Shown piece after piece: positions 23,724 through 35,939 of a stretch of DNA of 64,000 nt. Source of the DNA: Tetragonia tetragonoides (lineage: Eukaryota > Streptophyta > Magnoliopsida > Caryophyllales > Aizoaceae); contig CM076149.1 in assembly GCA_038025085.1 (NCBI GenBank), positions 42,497,001 to 42,561,000 of the forward strand, in the 5' to 3' direction. The translations under genes and the position numbers were made by a program. Each line of letters starts with the position of its first letter. The stretch's first letter is position 1. The notes beneath the pieces are model-generated. The model did no database searches and had not been told where the DNA came from. It worked only from the letters and a program-made list of their open reading frames with translations.

Positions 23724-26700
23724 TCAAGTAGCACAAGCGAATTGAGGAACTAAACTTCTTTGTCTGACCAACTCATGAAGATCGTGAACGATCTTGAACA
23801 CTGCATCTGGCCTTGCATACTTCAATGCATTTTGTGACATGGTTTGCAGCTCATCTGCTTTTGGACCAAACCATTGAGCTACAGTATTGGCAATTTTCTT
23901 TGGCGATTTTAGAAATTTTCCAATACCATTCTCTATAACATAGGGCACATTTCCCGCTTCCTGTCATGAGAGAAGCATATCGAGTAAGGAAGATTGCTAA
24001 CAGACACAAAGAAATTACATTCAGCTTCTTATTCAAGCTGCAAGCCTAAAAGTACAAACAAGCTCCATATCAAACGCATTGAGCTGGTCAGATGTACTTT
24101 CTGTATTTCATCATTAGACCCAGTTGAAGCTATCAGCAAATTGGATACTTCATTATCATATATATTCAAAGCATTTTGCGTTGATGCTATTCATCTGCTT
24201 CACTACTCTCACACATGCATGCATATTAGCAGCAGCAGTCAGCATTCCACATACTTACGGACACCATACACCGAAAAAAGAAGGCCATGCTCCAGAAAGT
24301 ACCAATACCGAGGAAATGCCTGACAACAATAAGGAGAAACAAAGCTTACACAATCCATGATCGGGTTATCCCCCGTCATGTAATTGGCACTTGGAATATT
24401 TTTACTATGCTTTTGTATATTTCAGTTCTGTTGTTTCTCAAGAAGCACAGTTTTGCAAGTCACCTACAGCAGTTTCTACAGAATCTCTCAGTTTCTCTAT
24501 TTTTAAACTAGTAGATTTGAATTGCAAACTGGAAGAATGAACCAAATATTACGCAAAGCAGAGAATAATTTCAGTCCAATTCTGCAGCACCCATTTACAA
24601 AGGGTTCAACATACTTTCAGTTACATACAGACATACATGTCATAGAAAACAATTACAATATGGAGTATATTAGCATCAAGATAAGGTGAAATATACCTGC
24701 CCAGCTATGTAATCATTTAAAATGATAGGAAGTCCTCGAATCATTGCCTCTGCAATAGTTCCAGGGCCAGCCTGAGAAGAAGTCATATGAGAACATAGAC
24801 ATTTAAAAAGTGCAAACTCTTCCTTATTACCAATAGTTACCTTTGTTATGATACAATCACACGCACCCATGCTCTCTTCCATTTTATTAACAAAGCCCTT
24901 GACCTGAAAATTTTATAGCCATCCAAAGAAATATCAAAGAGTGCAGCAATCAGGATAGAGAGGGGCTGAGAGAAGAGGGGTGCCCAATCTTCATAGGTTT
25001 GCAAGAAAGAGAGATGCAAGATCCCTCTATTAAGCAAAAGTTAACGAAACTAGCAAAAGCATCACACAAAATGCATACCTGGACAGGAATCTTCCATTCA
25101 ATTGAACTCAACTTCTTAGCAAGCTTTTTGTTGCGCCCACAAATTACAAGTACTTGACCTATCGGCTCACCAAGGTTTTCATCATATAGGGCTTTCCCCA
25201 ATGCCCGTGCAGTAGCTTCAATTGGCCCCATGCCTTCCCCTCCTCCCATCAACAAAACAGCAGGAAGCTGTTCATCCATTCCTAGCTCCCTCCGTAAATC
25301 AGACTGGCAACAGAAAACAATTAAGCAATTTGTTTCAGTTACACACATGAGAAAACCCCACACCAGAAAAGGACATGCACACACGCACGCCACACACATA
25401 CAGACATGCATAAAGATGGGAATAAACAAAAAGAAATCAAGGTTGACAGATCCACATCTCAGTGACAGTGTGACACTGCATGTTGCAATAAGCAGAGTCT
25501 TGACAGCCAGTATCACAAAATTATTCAGAACTAATGTATAAACTAAACGAACACTATGTTCCTAAGTGACTAACGACATGATCTTAATATAGAAACACGT
25601 CAAGCATTGAGATGCGACATTTAACCATATAAAAGGAATTAAGCATAGATCATTCAGAAAACATTGTCGGTAAACCAAAAACATTATTGAAAACATTGGA
25701 GTTCATGAATGCCAACAATGATGAAAAGAGTAGACAGACCTTCTGCCGAACAGACCTAACAAAGGTAGGTCGTACAGGAAGCCCATAAACCTTTATTTGA
25801 GAAGATTGCAAACCGGCTTTCATTGCTCTTTTAGCCACCTCATTCGATGGGCAGTAGCACCTTGTTACAAGCTTATGAAACCTACAGGACGAAAACACAA
25901 GTTAGAAACCAGAACTACACGTTTAACTATAAGATAATATAACTGGTAGTAAGAAGTAGAAAACCGCACAACCTACCAGGTAGGATGGCATGTGCTTAAA
26001 TCCGTCACTACAGTGGTAAAGACAATTTTCTCAAGAAGCCCCCTTGCCCTCAAGATACGAAGTGGAACATGTTGCATTAACGGATGCACACTTATGATAA
26101 TATCTGGCTTGTATTTCATCAATCCTTTAGCAACCTCCCTGTTAGTGGTTTTAAATCATTATCAGTGAACAAACTTCAAGATTCAGAACTTTTATCTTAG
26201 GCATGCAAAAGCAAAATGGAGGGAAATCAACATGACCACAGGTCCCAGACATCAAGTTCACAACATAACTAAGCTCAAGATCACCAAAAGGTTCTTCACT
26301 GGCAATTCCATTATTTGAGCTCAGTTGGTTTACTGGCCACAGATCTCAAGGACGAACTATCTGTAATTTGAGCATATGGCATTGGAGAGACAGATTCTTC
26401 ACATCATATTATTTATCATTGATAAACAACAGCCACATTCTGTCTCTCAAACTAAGAAGAATATGCACAAGAGACTAAGAGAGATAGACTCACCGAGCGA
26501 TAAAGGCCGAGGTCGCTGCAAAATTAGATTGATGGATTACACGAGGAGATGTACCATAATACATCATCTTCCAGAGAGGACCATGTTTCACCAAGAAGTT
26601 GTAGCTCTTCGGTAATTGGTTAAATGGCCAAGGGGTATGCTCAGACCATAAATCTGTAACGAACACCTGCATTTACCACTGTTTAAAAACGATATGATCA

Positions 26701-27676
26701 ACGAATAAAATACTTAAATCAAAAGTGTGCAAACATCCCTTTTTTCTGCAGGTCAATCAAGCACAACCAAAAACAAAAGATAGAACCCAAACAATTCAGT
26801 TTCAACCAGTCAAGCATTAAGAAATGACCAACAAAAACTTACTCCCATATCAACCATACGAGTTGATCAGTTCACTTTCTTGAGCAAGCAAAAAACTGAT
26901 GGCAATATACCAATCTCAACAAATGACATGACCTAGTCATAAACAACTCTAGCAGGGCGACCAATTGAAAATAAACTAATTAGCAAAATACACAATCAAG
27001 CACCATGCTTTTTCTTCCATCATGTAGCCCAAACATTAAAGATACATAAGCAGTAGTAGAGAACTACAAACATATGATAAAATTTTAACTTTTAACATCC
27101 TAACTTGCTCCATTTATGTTCAAAATCAACTACAATAACCAAGATAGATTCTTGATGCAGTAACAGAAAGGTTACCTCATATTCATCACCATACTCCTCA
27201 TTGAAAGCAGCCTTGATAGCTTCAGCAGAAGCCCGGTGTCCGCCACCAGTATCACTCATCAAAATAAGCACTCTTTTGGGGGTCTGAGGCACAACCCCAT
27301 TAACAGGAACTCCTACATCCTCCAAAACACCACCCCCATTATCACTAACCCCATTAATCTCCCCTGAATTAGTCCCAATAGAAGCAAACCCAATTGGGAT
27401 TCTGTCACAATGAAGCCTAATAGCCTTATTAAAATCATTGAACAATTGTCTCAAATTTGAACCATACCCTTTACCTAAATTTAAAGAATTAACCATCTTG
27501 AACCTGTTCTGATTGCCCAACCCACCAAAATACAAGTAATTGGGTGACAATGAGGATTGCCCATTTGAGCTATGTCTCTGAAAGCTCGAATTTAGAGCAA
27601 ATTGACCCAATTTAGACACCAAGTCCAAGTTCAGCAAATTGGAGGTTTCTGAAGTGACCGTTGAAGGATGAGCCAT
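23724..27676 (-). CDS. MGD1: Monogalactosyldiacylglycerol synthase, plastid type A
   Basis: Eight exons: 27676-27176, 26666-26494, 26138-25977, 25881-25740, 25303-25079, 24903-24841, 24771-24697 and 23960-23724. Together they give 526 codons including stop. All junctions are GT-AG and phases close. The enzyme (GT28, EC 2.4.1.46) transfers galactose from UDP-galactose to diacylglycerol in the inner plastid envelope, making the main thylakoid lipid. After a Ser/Asn-rich transit-peptide-like N-terminus of about 130 residues come the glycosyltransferase N-domain ([20 protein letters not shown]), [68 protein letters not shown] and the UDP-sugar site [18 protein letters not shown]. The long N-terminal extension and the length near 525 residues fit type A (MGD1) rather than the shorter type B enzymes; that assignment is inferred. 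A long GA tract lies just upstream in the likely 5'UTR. Confidence 0.97.
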
Positions 27677-27872
27677 TCTGGGTTTTGGGGGGGTTTTGAT
27701 ATGCCTCTACACAAAGGGTTCTCAAGTGTTTACCATTTCTAACAATGGGTTGGATTTAAATACACAAAATAAGGCACTCAAAAGACACACATACCCAGGC
27801 AAAAGAAGGAGAAAGGTTGGTTTGGACGGAGAGAACAGCTAATTGGGGTGGGAATGGGAAAGGGCTGGAGAG

Positions 27873-27874
<2 letters not shown>

Positions 27875-27906
<32 letters not shown>
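27875..27906. repeat. (GA)n tract in the probable MGD1 5'UTR
   Basis: About 15 GA copies, read as (CT)n on the MGD1 sense strand, roughly 200 bp upstream of the start codon. CT-rich 5' leaders are common in plant genes; the regulatory role is inference. Confidence 0.7.
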
Positions 27907-27912
<6 letters not shown>

Positions 27913-30052
27913 CTTGGCAGGGATTGGGAACCACAGGAAGAGGATTTTTGATTTTGGCGAGTGAAAATTTGGAGTATCAATTTACCCTTTTTTTTCTTTC
28001 TTTTCCGAGTTGTGGGGAAAGAGAGGATTAGGGAAGTGGAAACATGAATTAATTTTCTGCACCAAAAAAAAACATGAATTAATTTTGGTTGGTAGACCTT
28101 ACATGAAACATGAGTTCATATGGTCTATGGACTACCAACTTACCAAGTACCAACCCAAATTAAGGAGAGTACTTCATCAGAGAATCATCATTTTCCCATA
28201 TCGAATTGAGACTAATGCTTTGAAGTGGGGAGTTTTAGAATGACTCTTGTGGACTTTTTCACATTTTATTGACCTATGTGTACTATGTAGTATAGATATT
28301 AAAATGGTTGTTGATAATAATAAAAATAGGAAGGAAAAAAAAATCCAAAAATCGCATGATACTTAGGAGGAAAATAGAACGGTAACAAGGGTATGGAACG
28401 ACTACAAAGTTAAATCCACACCTGAATCTGTATCACTACCCATTATAAGTAATACTTTCAAAATCCTAATCCCCACCTACTATTGGCGAGTAACCCTTTT
28501 TCAATCATGTTACATAAGGAGAATGCAAAGTGATATCCACGAATCCACCTATATCCCCCCTACTACCATCTTTAATACCTTAACATGTTTTTTTTACAAA
28601 TTTGATTGATGGACATAAGTATTTTTTTATTTTTTTTGTGTGTGCTAACCTCTAAATAATGTTTCATCCAGGAGTATTATGGGAACCCATAATTTTATAC
28701 ATTCATAAAGACGCAAAATTTGTACCCAAAATTTGTTTTCCAAATAAATTGGAATATTGGATGTTGACGATTATCATGAAGATGTTAGGATTGATCACGT
28801 GACTTTTAGGTAATTTGCATGATCATTAGATGTGTACTTATCTTTTGACGCATGGTTGACCATTGTTGCTGACCTGACTTTGCCTAGCTACGTCCATGGT
28901 TTCCCTTGTTTATTTCGATCAATGGCATGAAAACAATTTGTGTAGCTTTTGTTGATCGGCTTTTGTCGATTAGTATTACTAATAAATGATTATCCAGCCA
29001 TTAGTCAATGTTGCTTTTCTTATTCGTGGGGATAAATTGCTCTTTTTTTTCTATCAAAATAAAATAAAATTTGGTCTTTTCACAACAAAGACCCCAATGC
29101 AATGCAAAGTCCACGAATGAGCATTAACGGCCGCCCATGTTGTGAATACGCCTCCGGCCTACTTTGTTAAATCACCGTCCACGGAGCGGATCCCTTCTCT
29201 ATTTACCGTCCAGTCCACTATGAAAAATTGACGGGCCACAGGCTATTGCAAAACTTTTTTCTTTTTCTATTTGATCACAAATTCACAATGCCAACTCGTA
29301 GTAATAGTCGGTTTCGGGTCGTGTCATTGTAGGTCGGGTTAATATCAGTGTCGAACCTGTTGAGTAATCCGACATTGATTCGAAAAGTTTAACTCGATAT
29401 GTCCTGAACTCGATGTAATTCGACTCATTCGATCCGTTTATCAGGTCTAACATTGAGTATCATTGTTTGTGTTTGAGGGTTGCAAATGAGGCAGTGCACT
29501 TATGAGTGTCTTGTAAACATACTCGGTCAATAATAAACGAGCCAAACATTAGCATTAAGATAATGCTCGTGTAATAAATGAGCTGAGTACCATTCGTTCT
29601 TACTCTTGGTTTTATATTTTGATGAGTCATATAATATTCGAAATGTATGTACTCGCAAGTGATTCATGAATATATTTTACTTTCAAACACGAACCCCAAA
29701 ATATTAGTCATTGATAAACGAGTCAAGTACGAACAGATATACACATTGATACTCGATTCGGTTCGACTCATTACTGTTTGGGTCAGGACTCATGTATACA
29801 AAGTTCCCCCAACGTGGCTAAAAGCCTAAAATGCGTGTTTCAGTTGTTTGTTTGAGAACTTGGAATTTTGTTCACAGGAGTGCAAGTTGCGTACAAGGTT
29901 TTGTGCCCCACAAAAAGAGAAGAAGAACAAGTAAGAGCACCAAAAATCAACCCACATTGCAAACAAAGAAACCCTCAAATTGTTCATTTTCCTTGCTATT
30001 CTCTCTGATATCCCTGTAAAATTCACTGACCAAAATTCGAAAATCATCAAAC
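27907..30052. other. Divergent spacer between MGD1 and the DnaJ-type gene
   Basis: About 2.1 kb between divergently transcribed genes, holding both promoters. The part from 29300 to 29800 is rich in short words such as actcgattcg and gagtcaagt, in the style of decayed hAT-type MITEs. I could not define ends. No other gene was seen. Confidence 0.4.
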
Positions 30053-32384
30053 ATGTCAACCTGTTTATGTTGCAGACCAACAATTTGGGTTGAGCCAATA
30101 AAAAAAAGCTCCACCACGAATCATACAAGAAGACCCTCAAACGGTGTCGTATTCATAGATTTTACACCTCGTAGCTTTAATGGGTTTAGAGCTTTCAAGC
30201 TTAGAGCTTCAATGGTGGATTCTTCTTCAGATAGCTCTTCCAATTTTGTCAAGCGCATCGAGCAAGCTTGGTCCATCTCTCAGGTAATCTCACTCATTAC
30301 CGAACTAAATTTATGTAATTTGGAATTTTACATTGCCTTTCATTTTTTTGTGTGCAAAGTTTGTGTCTTTTTGTTCTCAATAATCTTAATTGTAATTGTT
30401 GGGGAAATGTTAATTTGGTTGCCCTTTATTTTTAAGGAATAACACATTTTGAAATTCCCTTTTTTTTTTTTTTTTGGCGGGCAGGGAGTTGAACTTGGGA
30501 TGTCTGGTGTGGGGTAGTGGAGAAAATGAATCAATTTCTGGACCAAGCAATTAGTTACTGCAAAAATGTAGCTAGTTTTGAAAACGAAGTGATTAGATGT
30601 CTTTTTAAGCCTACATTTTGAACTTATTTTCTTTCTGTTATTTTTGGTTATGCACTGTTGAGATATGAAGCTTATCTACTGGTATTGAGTGGTTTGTGGT
30701 AAGGCGAATCCGATTTGATCTCCAAAAACATCGCGAACAGCGAGATAGCTATGGGCGTGTCATTGCTGTTGCCATGTTGAACTAAGCTTAATTGAACACT
30801 TGCAGTGTTGTTAATTTCTGTAAGGGTATGTTTTAGCTAGAACTCAAAATATGGACTTTAGAGCTTTGTGATTAGTAATATAGTATGGTCATGTTTGAAT
30901 CACTTCTTACTCTTTCAAGGACTGAACAATTGTAGATAGTTCATAGCTGAATGGGGTATCGTTTTTGTGAGCTCTATTGGCTTATTTTGTGCTGCAAAGG
31001 AGTATGGTTGTTTTTGGATGTAGAACTTGCGAAATTTTAGTCTTATTTTTTCCCTTTTCTTTGGGTGTTGGGGGCATGGGGCACTAAACAAATAAGGAAG
31101 AAAGAGTCAACTTTTGAAAAGAAGTGAATTTTGACACCAATCTCCTTTGTAATTGTGTCAAAGAAAGTCCAAATCGGGGTGGTGGGGGATTCTAATTTCT
31201 TGTTGTTTCCTGCGTTACTCTGCATCAAAACGCTCACTTTTACAAAGCAAATCAATCTATATGGGCCTCTTTTTTGTTTCAAGGGCAAAGAGAGGTTGGG
31301 GGGAGGCAGTTGGGGTATGATATTTGATGGACTTTGGCTAAGTACTTGTACAAACCATGTTAACATGTTCCGTTGCATATCTAGACTTGGTTATCTATTG
31401 GGAAATTATCGTTTTAACCAAAGTTTATGTATAGGAAACTATACAGAAAATCTGATGGCAATGGTACTAATGGGAGCATATGATGTGGAGGGTACACTTG
31501 ATCCTCTCTCTCTCAAGTCCTACTAGTGTCTGAAGTAGCGCTCTTAAATGAAGCTTGTTCATGACATTGCGCGAATCGCTTTTCCCTGTTTTAGTATTGG
31601 GATTGGGTTTGTATATTTATGTCCTGAATGGTTCTTCAGAACTCTGAGTGTTAATACTTTATATGACTTAATTTTAGATGAGGGTACCTTCCATAATATG
31701 AGTATGGTTTGGTAACTAAGTCACTGGGAGTTTTATAATTTAGTTTTCTTTTGAGGACTACTGGTCCTCTCAGCTTGTAATTCTTCCCATCTTCAGCTTC
31801 TATAAAAACATTCTTTATCTTGAAAAATATATGGTTTGGGTAATTTGTTGTGTTGCGGTTACTCTCAGCATCTCCCTCATCATTTGCTCCATTGTTCTTC
31901 TATCCTCCTATATGATATGGTGATGGTAACTGGCTGTGGTGTACTTTAAGCTTCTCCATTATTATTTGCTCCATTGTTTTCTTACATCTTTAACTACATA
32001 ATGCATGCAGCAACCTACGCCCATTGCTTGCTCTTCTTGCAACTCAAATGGGCACATCGAATGCAAATGGTGTGCTGGTACAGGCTTCTTCATTATTGGT
32101 GATAATATGCTTTGTGAGGTTCCATCCAAAAACACTAGCTGTGTTATATGTGGGGGAGAGGTAAGCATATCAAAAATACCCTTGTCTTTTTATTTAGCAT
32201 GCTCACGAAGTCTTGTTACTGTCAACAATTGCTTAATTCGACGATGTACACTCACTTGTAGCACAATATGAAAAGAATCTTGTTTTTGCCTGGATTCTCT
32301 TAGGGATCAATGGGTTGCACGGATTGTCAAGGAACTGGGTTTCGTGCCAAGTGGTTGGGGAAACCGCCAATAGACAAGGAGTAG
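30053..32384 (+). CDS. Organellar DnaJ-type zinc-finger protein (BSD2-like)
   Basis: Three exons, 30053-30283, 32011-32160 and 32304-32384, giving 153 residues. The 1.7-kb first intron follows the presequence exon. The first 60-70 residues are basic and Ser-rich with no J domain, as in a plastid-targeting peptide. The mature part carries four CxxCxGxG-like repeats: CSSCNSNG, CKWCAGTG, CVICGGEG and CTDCQGTG, then GFRAKWLGKPP. This is the cysteine-rich zinc-binding domain of DnaJ without the J domain, as in plastid BSD2-type small chaperones. Zinc binding is inferred from the eight cysteines. The client protein is not known from the sequence. Confidence 0.92.
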
Positions 32385-33108
32385 CTGCTGCTTTCTTGCA
32401 GAAAGTTTGTAGTGATTTTCTCATTTTCTGTAAGTAAGAGGATTACATGTTTGTTTTGTTTCTTGTGTTCTTATCCTGATTGAAGGCAGTCTAAGCAACA
32501 CAACATCATTATTTGACTTATGTTAAATTTGTACAAATAAGTTGTACAGTAAATGAAAATTCAGGCATTACACCACATTTAACTGAAATCTCTCATTGTT
32601 TGCATCGTTTAAACTTCATATGAAATTATCCTGTGTTGTTTCTGATTAACTCTCAGTTGTTTTACATTGTTTGGCACATGCCACCAGTTGTGGTGTCTGA
32701 TCTATTTTTCATTTGCTTTTGAGCATCAGATGGTTCACTGTAAATATTGCAGTGTCATGTCCCTCGCGCTGTCTGCAAGCTAGTGACATTTGTGTTCTAT
32801 ATTTATTTTTTCGATAAGCTTCTTACACCCTATGTTACTCTCATGGATAATACCTCACATCCCAGACATGAAAATGAGATTAAAGTTCGACCAATCAATT
32901 ATATTCCATATACTTGTTCAATATGAAGAGTAGATATTCAAAAGCATGTTGATTAGATGCTGTAATTCTTGAAGTTGAAAGACATCTTAGGCATGAGATG
33001 ACTACACTTCAGTATATCTACTCTTCATTTTGAACCACCACATTTGATAGAGCATGTATAAACTGCTGATTCATAGATTTGCCTGATATATCATGTATAA
33101 CATCGATG
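32385..33108. other. 3' flank of the DnaJ-type gene
   Basis: Probable 3'UTR followed by AT-rich spacer. No gene recognised. Confidence 0.45.
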
Positions 33109-33978
33109 TTAAGCACAAAGTACATAAAAGACACCAAAATAAGGACATATGAATTGAAGGACAAATATTTGTAAGAAAACTCGAAGACACGAATCATCGA
33201 AAACAAAATAGTAAACGGTGAATTGAATGTCAGCCAATTGTAGGAAGTGAGGTTGCTTCCATGGAACAACTGATGCATAAAACCCGAACAAGGCAGAAGT
33301 TTTGTGTGCTGAGCCATGATGTAAATCAATCCCCTTGCGAATGAGACTTAAGGTCTTGGTTGGTAAGTGGCATGACACCAAATGATTGAGAGGGCCATCC
33401 TGTAAGATCATATAGAGAATATCTTTGTCATAGGGATGCACACTAGCTAAGTAACAGTTGCAGGTTAGAGAAACTCCATTCGGACGATTAACTACTTTCA
33501 AGAAACTGGAAATGCTGGGGTTTCTTGACCCCAGGTTGCTGAATTTGAAATGGTACTTCAGTTCCCAGGTCCCATTAGCATTGTAGTCCTTTAGCTTCCA
33601 AATTTTTACCAGTTTGCGTTCGTTGCCTCCATTTTCTATCTGGATGGAGACTACTAGTACACTCCCATTGCTCTCTAAAAGCTTCCCAGCTTTATGAATT
33701 AGTACAAGATTCTTAGGTGGTATATAAAGGAAATGACATTGATCTGTGATATCAAGAGGACTATGACTGTTAGTGTTTCCAGCAACCTGCAGCTTAAAAG
33801 GATCAAAAGCAATGAAGCGATTGAATGCACCATGCCTCAAGTGCATCATTCCATTACCAACCATGCCCTGTATGTGGAAGATCTGCCCGGTAGAGAACAA
33901 ATTAAAGCCTCCTGGAGGATATGTTAAGATTAGGTTCGTCCATAGACCTGTACGTGAACAGAACATCTCTTTGAGCAT
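33109..33978 (-). pseudogene. F-box-associated domain fragment, F-box missing
   Basis: An open frame of about 289 codons. It resembles the C-terminal F-box-associated repeat domain of plant F-box proteins of the At5g07610 type: FCSRTGLWTNL, GGFNLFSTGQIFHIQG, FIAFDPF, LIHKAGKLLESNGSVLVVSI, KIWKLKDYNANGTWELKY and a C-terminal VSCHLPTKTLSLIRKG. No F-box motif (LP..L...IL..L) is found upstream, where the region is AT-rich with an A-run. The frame also begins mid-domain. It therefore looks like a 5'-truncated F-box gene copy. In complete members this part recruits substrates to SCF ubiquitin ligases. It could also be the last exon of a gene whose upstream exon I failed to see. Confidence 0.6.
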
Positions 33979-35939
33979 ATCATGTAACTTATAACCACAT
34001 AATAGTATAAATCTTCATATAGTCGTACAATGCAACAACAATATATATAGAAATTAAATTTTAAAAAAAAAAATTGGAAGAATAAATTTGTACGTATCAA
34101 CATGAAATTTTTGTTGTTCTTGAGCAAGGAAAAAAAGTTTGCAAACTTGTTTAAATCCCGGTATGGTTTTAAACAAGTCTAAGAGTTGGCATGAAAAGTT
34201 TGATAATGCACATTCTTCATATGGTTTTACGACCGTTGAAGTAGATAAATGTGTATGTCAAATTTAATGGTGATGGTTATATATTTATCACTCATACTTT
34301 ATATGTTAATTTGCTCGATCATTTTTGGAACTTTTTTTTGGAAAAATGGTAATTATATATTCCATTAACTCAAGGGACATCGGAAAGATGCCTTCAAAAT
34401 TACAACCTAGTAGGGGAATAGGGGATATCAGGGAGACATCTCCTAAATACAAAAACTAGTTACAGTGAACAACCAGCTCCCTAAGCATAACCCTTTTTTT
34501 TTTTTTGACTGCTAGACTAAGAGTTATCTTGATTCTATATATTTGAAATGAAAGATTGGTTTTGTATGTCAACCATATTTGAACGTATTTACCCTATAAA
34601 AAAGACAAAAAGTTATTTATACAGAGATGTATTAGGTCCTGTAGATAGTAATAAAATCTATACAGCTAAGCATCTGCTGAAAATAATTGATGGACAGGTG
34701 GTACAATCCTTCGCCAAAATACCCCTCGGGCTGGAATGTCCAGTGAGGCCATGCTGCCACTTCACCATCCATGTCCGTTATTACCTACAACATCAACTAG
34801 AGATCTTCAAATCCATATAACTCCCATCTCTCGATGTGCTGTAACCGCCTCCGGTTTGGATTTGGAATACCAAGTCCTTGACAACAATACACTGGAATTG
34901 GTTCCTGGTTTAGCTTTGTAACCGCTATCATATTTTCAAGTGTCACCCCATCCATGGGTGGGTTCTCCACCTCCCCATCATCTTGCACGTTTTCAGGTTC
35001 GTCATCGTCACCTGCATCGGCCGAAGGACCTTCGTGGTTGTCCAAGGGAACCTGTACATGACTATCTGTAGTTTCCTATTAGATAGATATTATCTTATCT
35101 TGTATTATATCCTATCTTTGTATTCTAGCGGAGGTAGGTTACGTTACCGAAAGTTCTGTTACGTTACGTTATAATATGTTACGGCATGTTATGTTACGAT
35201 TGATTAGGAATACCGTGCCATAACCACCCTTACCACCACCATTTGGAGGTGGGTGGGGTGATTTAAGGAGAGAGAGAAGGGGTTGAGATAAGGACAAGTA
35301 AGGAAAGTCAATGTCAAAGTTCATTTGCATTAAAATCCGTGTAAAATCACACTGTGGACGTAAACACGGGACGTAGGGAGTATATGAATGGAACTTTTTT
35401 TTGCTCATCATATGAATGAAACTTGAACATGACCATTGGGAACTAAAATGATCCTGTTTTGACAAGCTCATACGGAAGGAGAAACCATCATCTTCTTCAT
35501 CGATATCATCCAACTGCAAATTGCAGCTCGACATCTTGGTCTTTGACATTGCAGCTCGACATACCACAACATTCCATGGAGCCTAAATCTTTAGAAGTTC
35601 TTTACCATCTCGTTTAAGGGGCTACATTCACTGAGGTTACTGTCATTTCTTGGAAAACTATAGTTTTCTTCGCAGTATAATTTTCCAAGGTCTGTCTCAA
35701 GCTGGTTGATACTTAAAGGAAACATTGCCCTGTACTCCAGATTCACTCATCAGTTTATAGAAATAACTACAAAGATTTATGCAAAAATAACTAGAAAAAA
35801 ATATATCTAAAATATTTACAGCAAGCCACATTTTTCCTTTCTGCAGTTCTATTGCTGATCAATATCCAAAAGTGACTAGTTACAAACAGTCAAAACATGG
35901 ACAATCCCTGTCCATTTCAGACAAGCTGAAAAGACGAGC
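33979..35939. other. Unassigned region between the F-box fragment and the Misato gene
   Basis: Contains a T-run followed by sequence like a LINE 3' end (about 34330-34490). It also has an 82-codon acidic minus-strand frame (35045-34797, DAGDDDEPENVQDDGEVENPP) of no recognised family, and a GTTACGTTAC-rich patch near 35140-35205. A 132-codon minus-strand frame at 35567-35169 matches nothing I know. None of these is supported as a gene. Confidence 0.35.

Noticed and set aside
30455..30530. SINE-like relic after a T-run in the DnaJ-gene intron
   Set aside because: A degenerate B-box-like stretch (agttgaacttggg) only; no target duplication or second box, so too weak to call.
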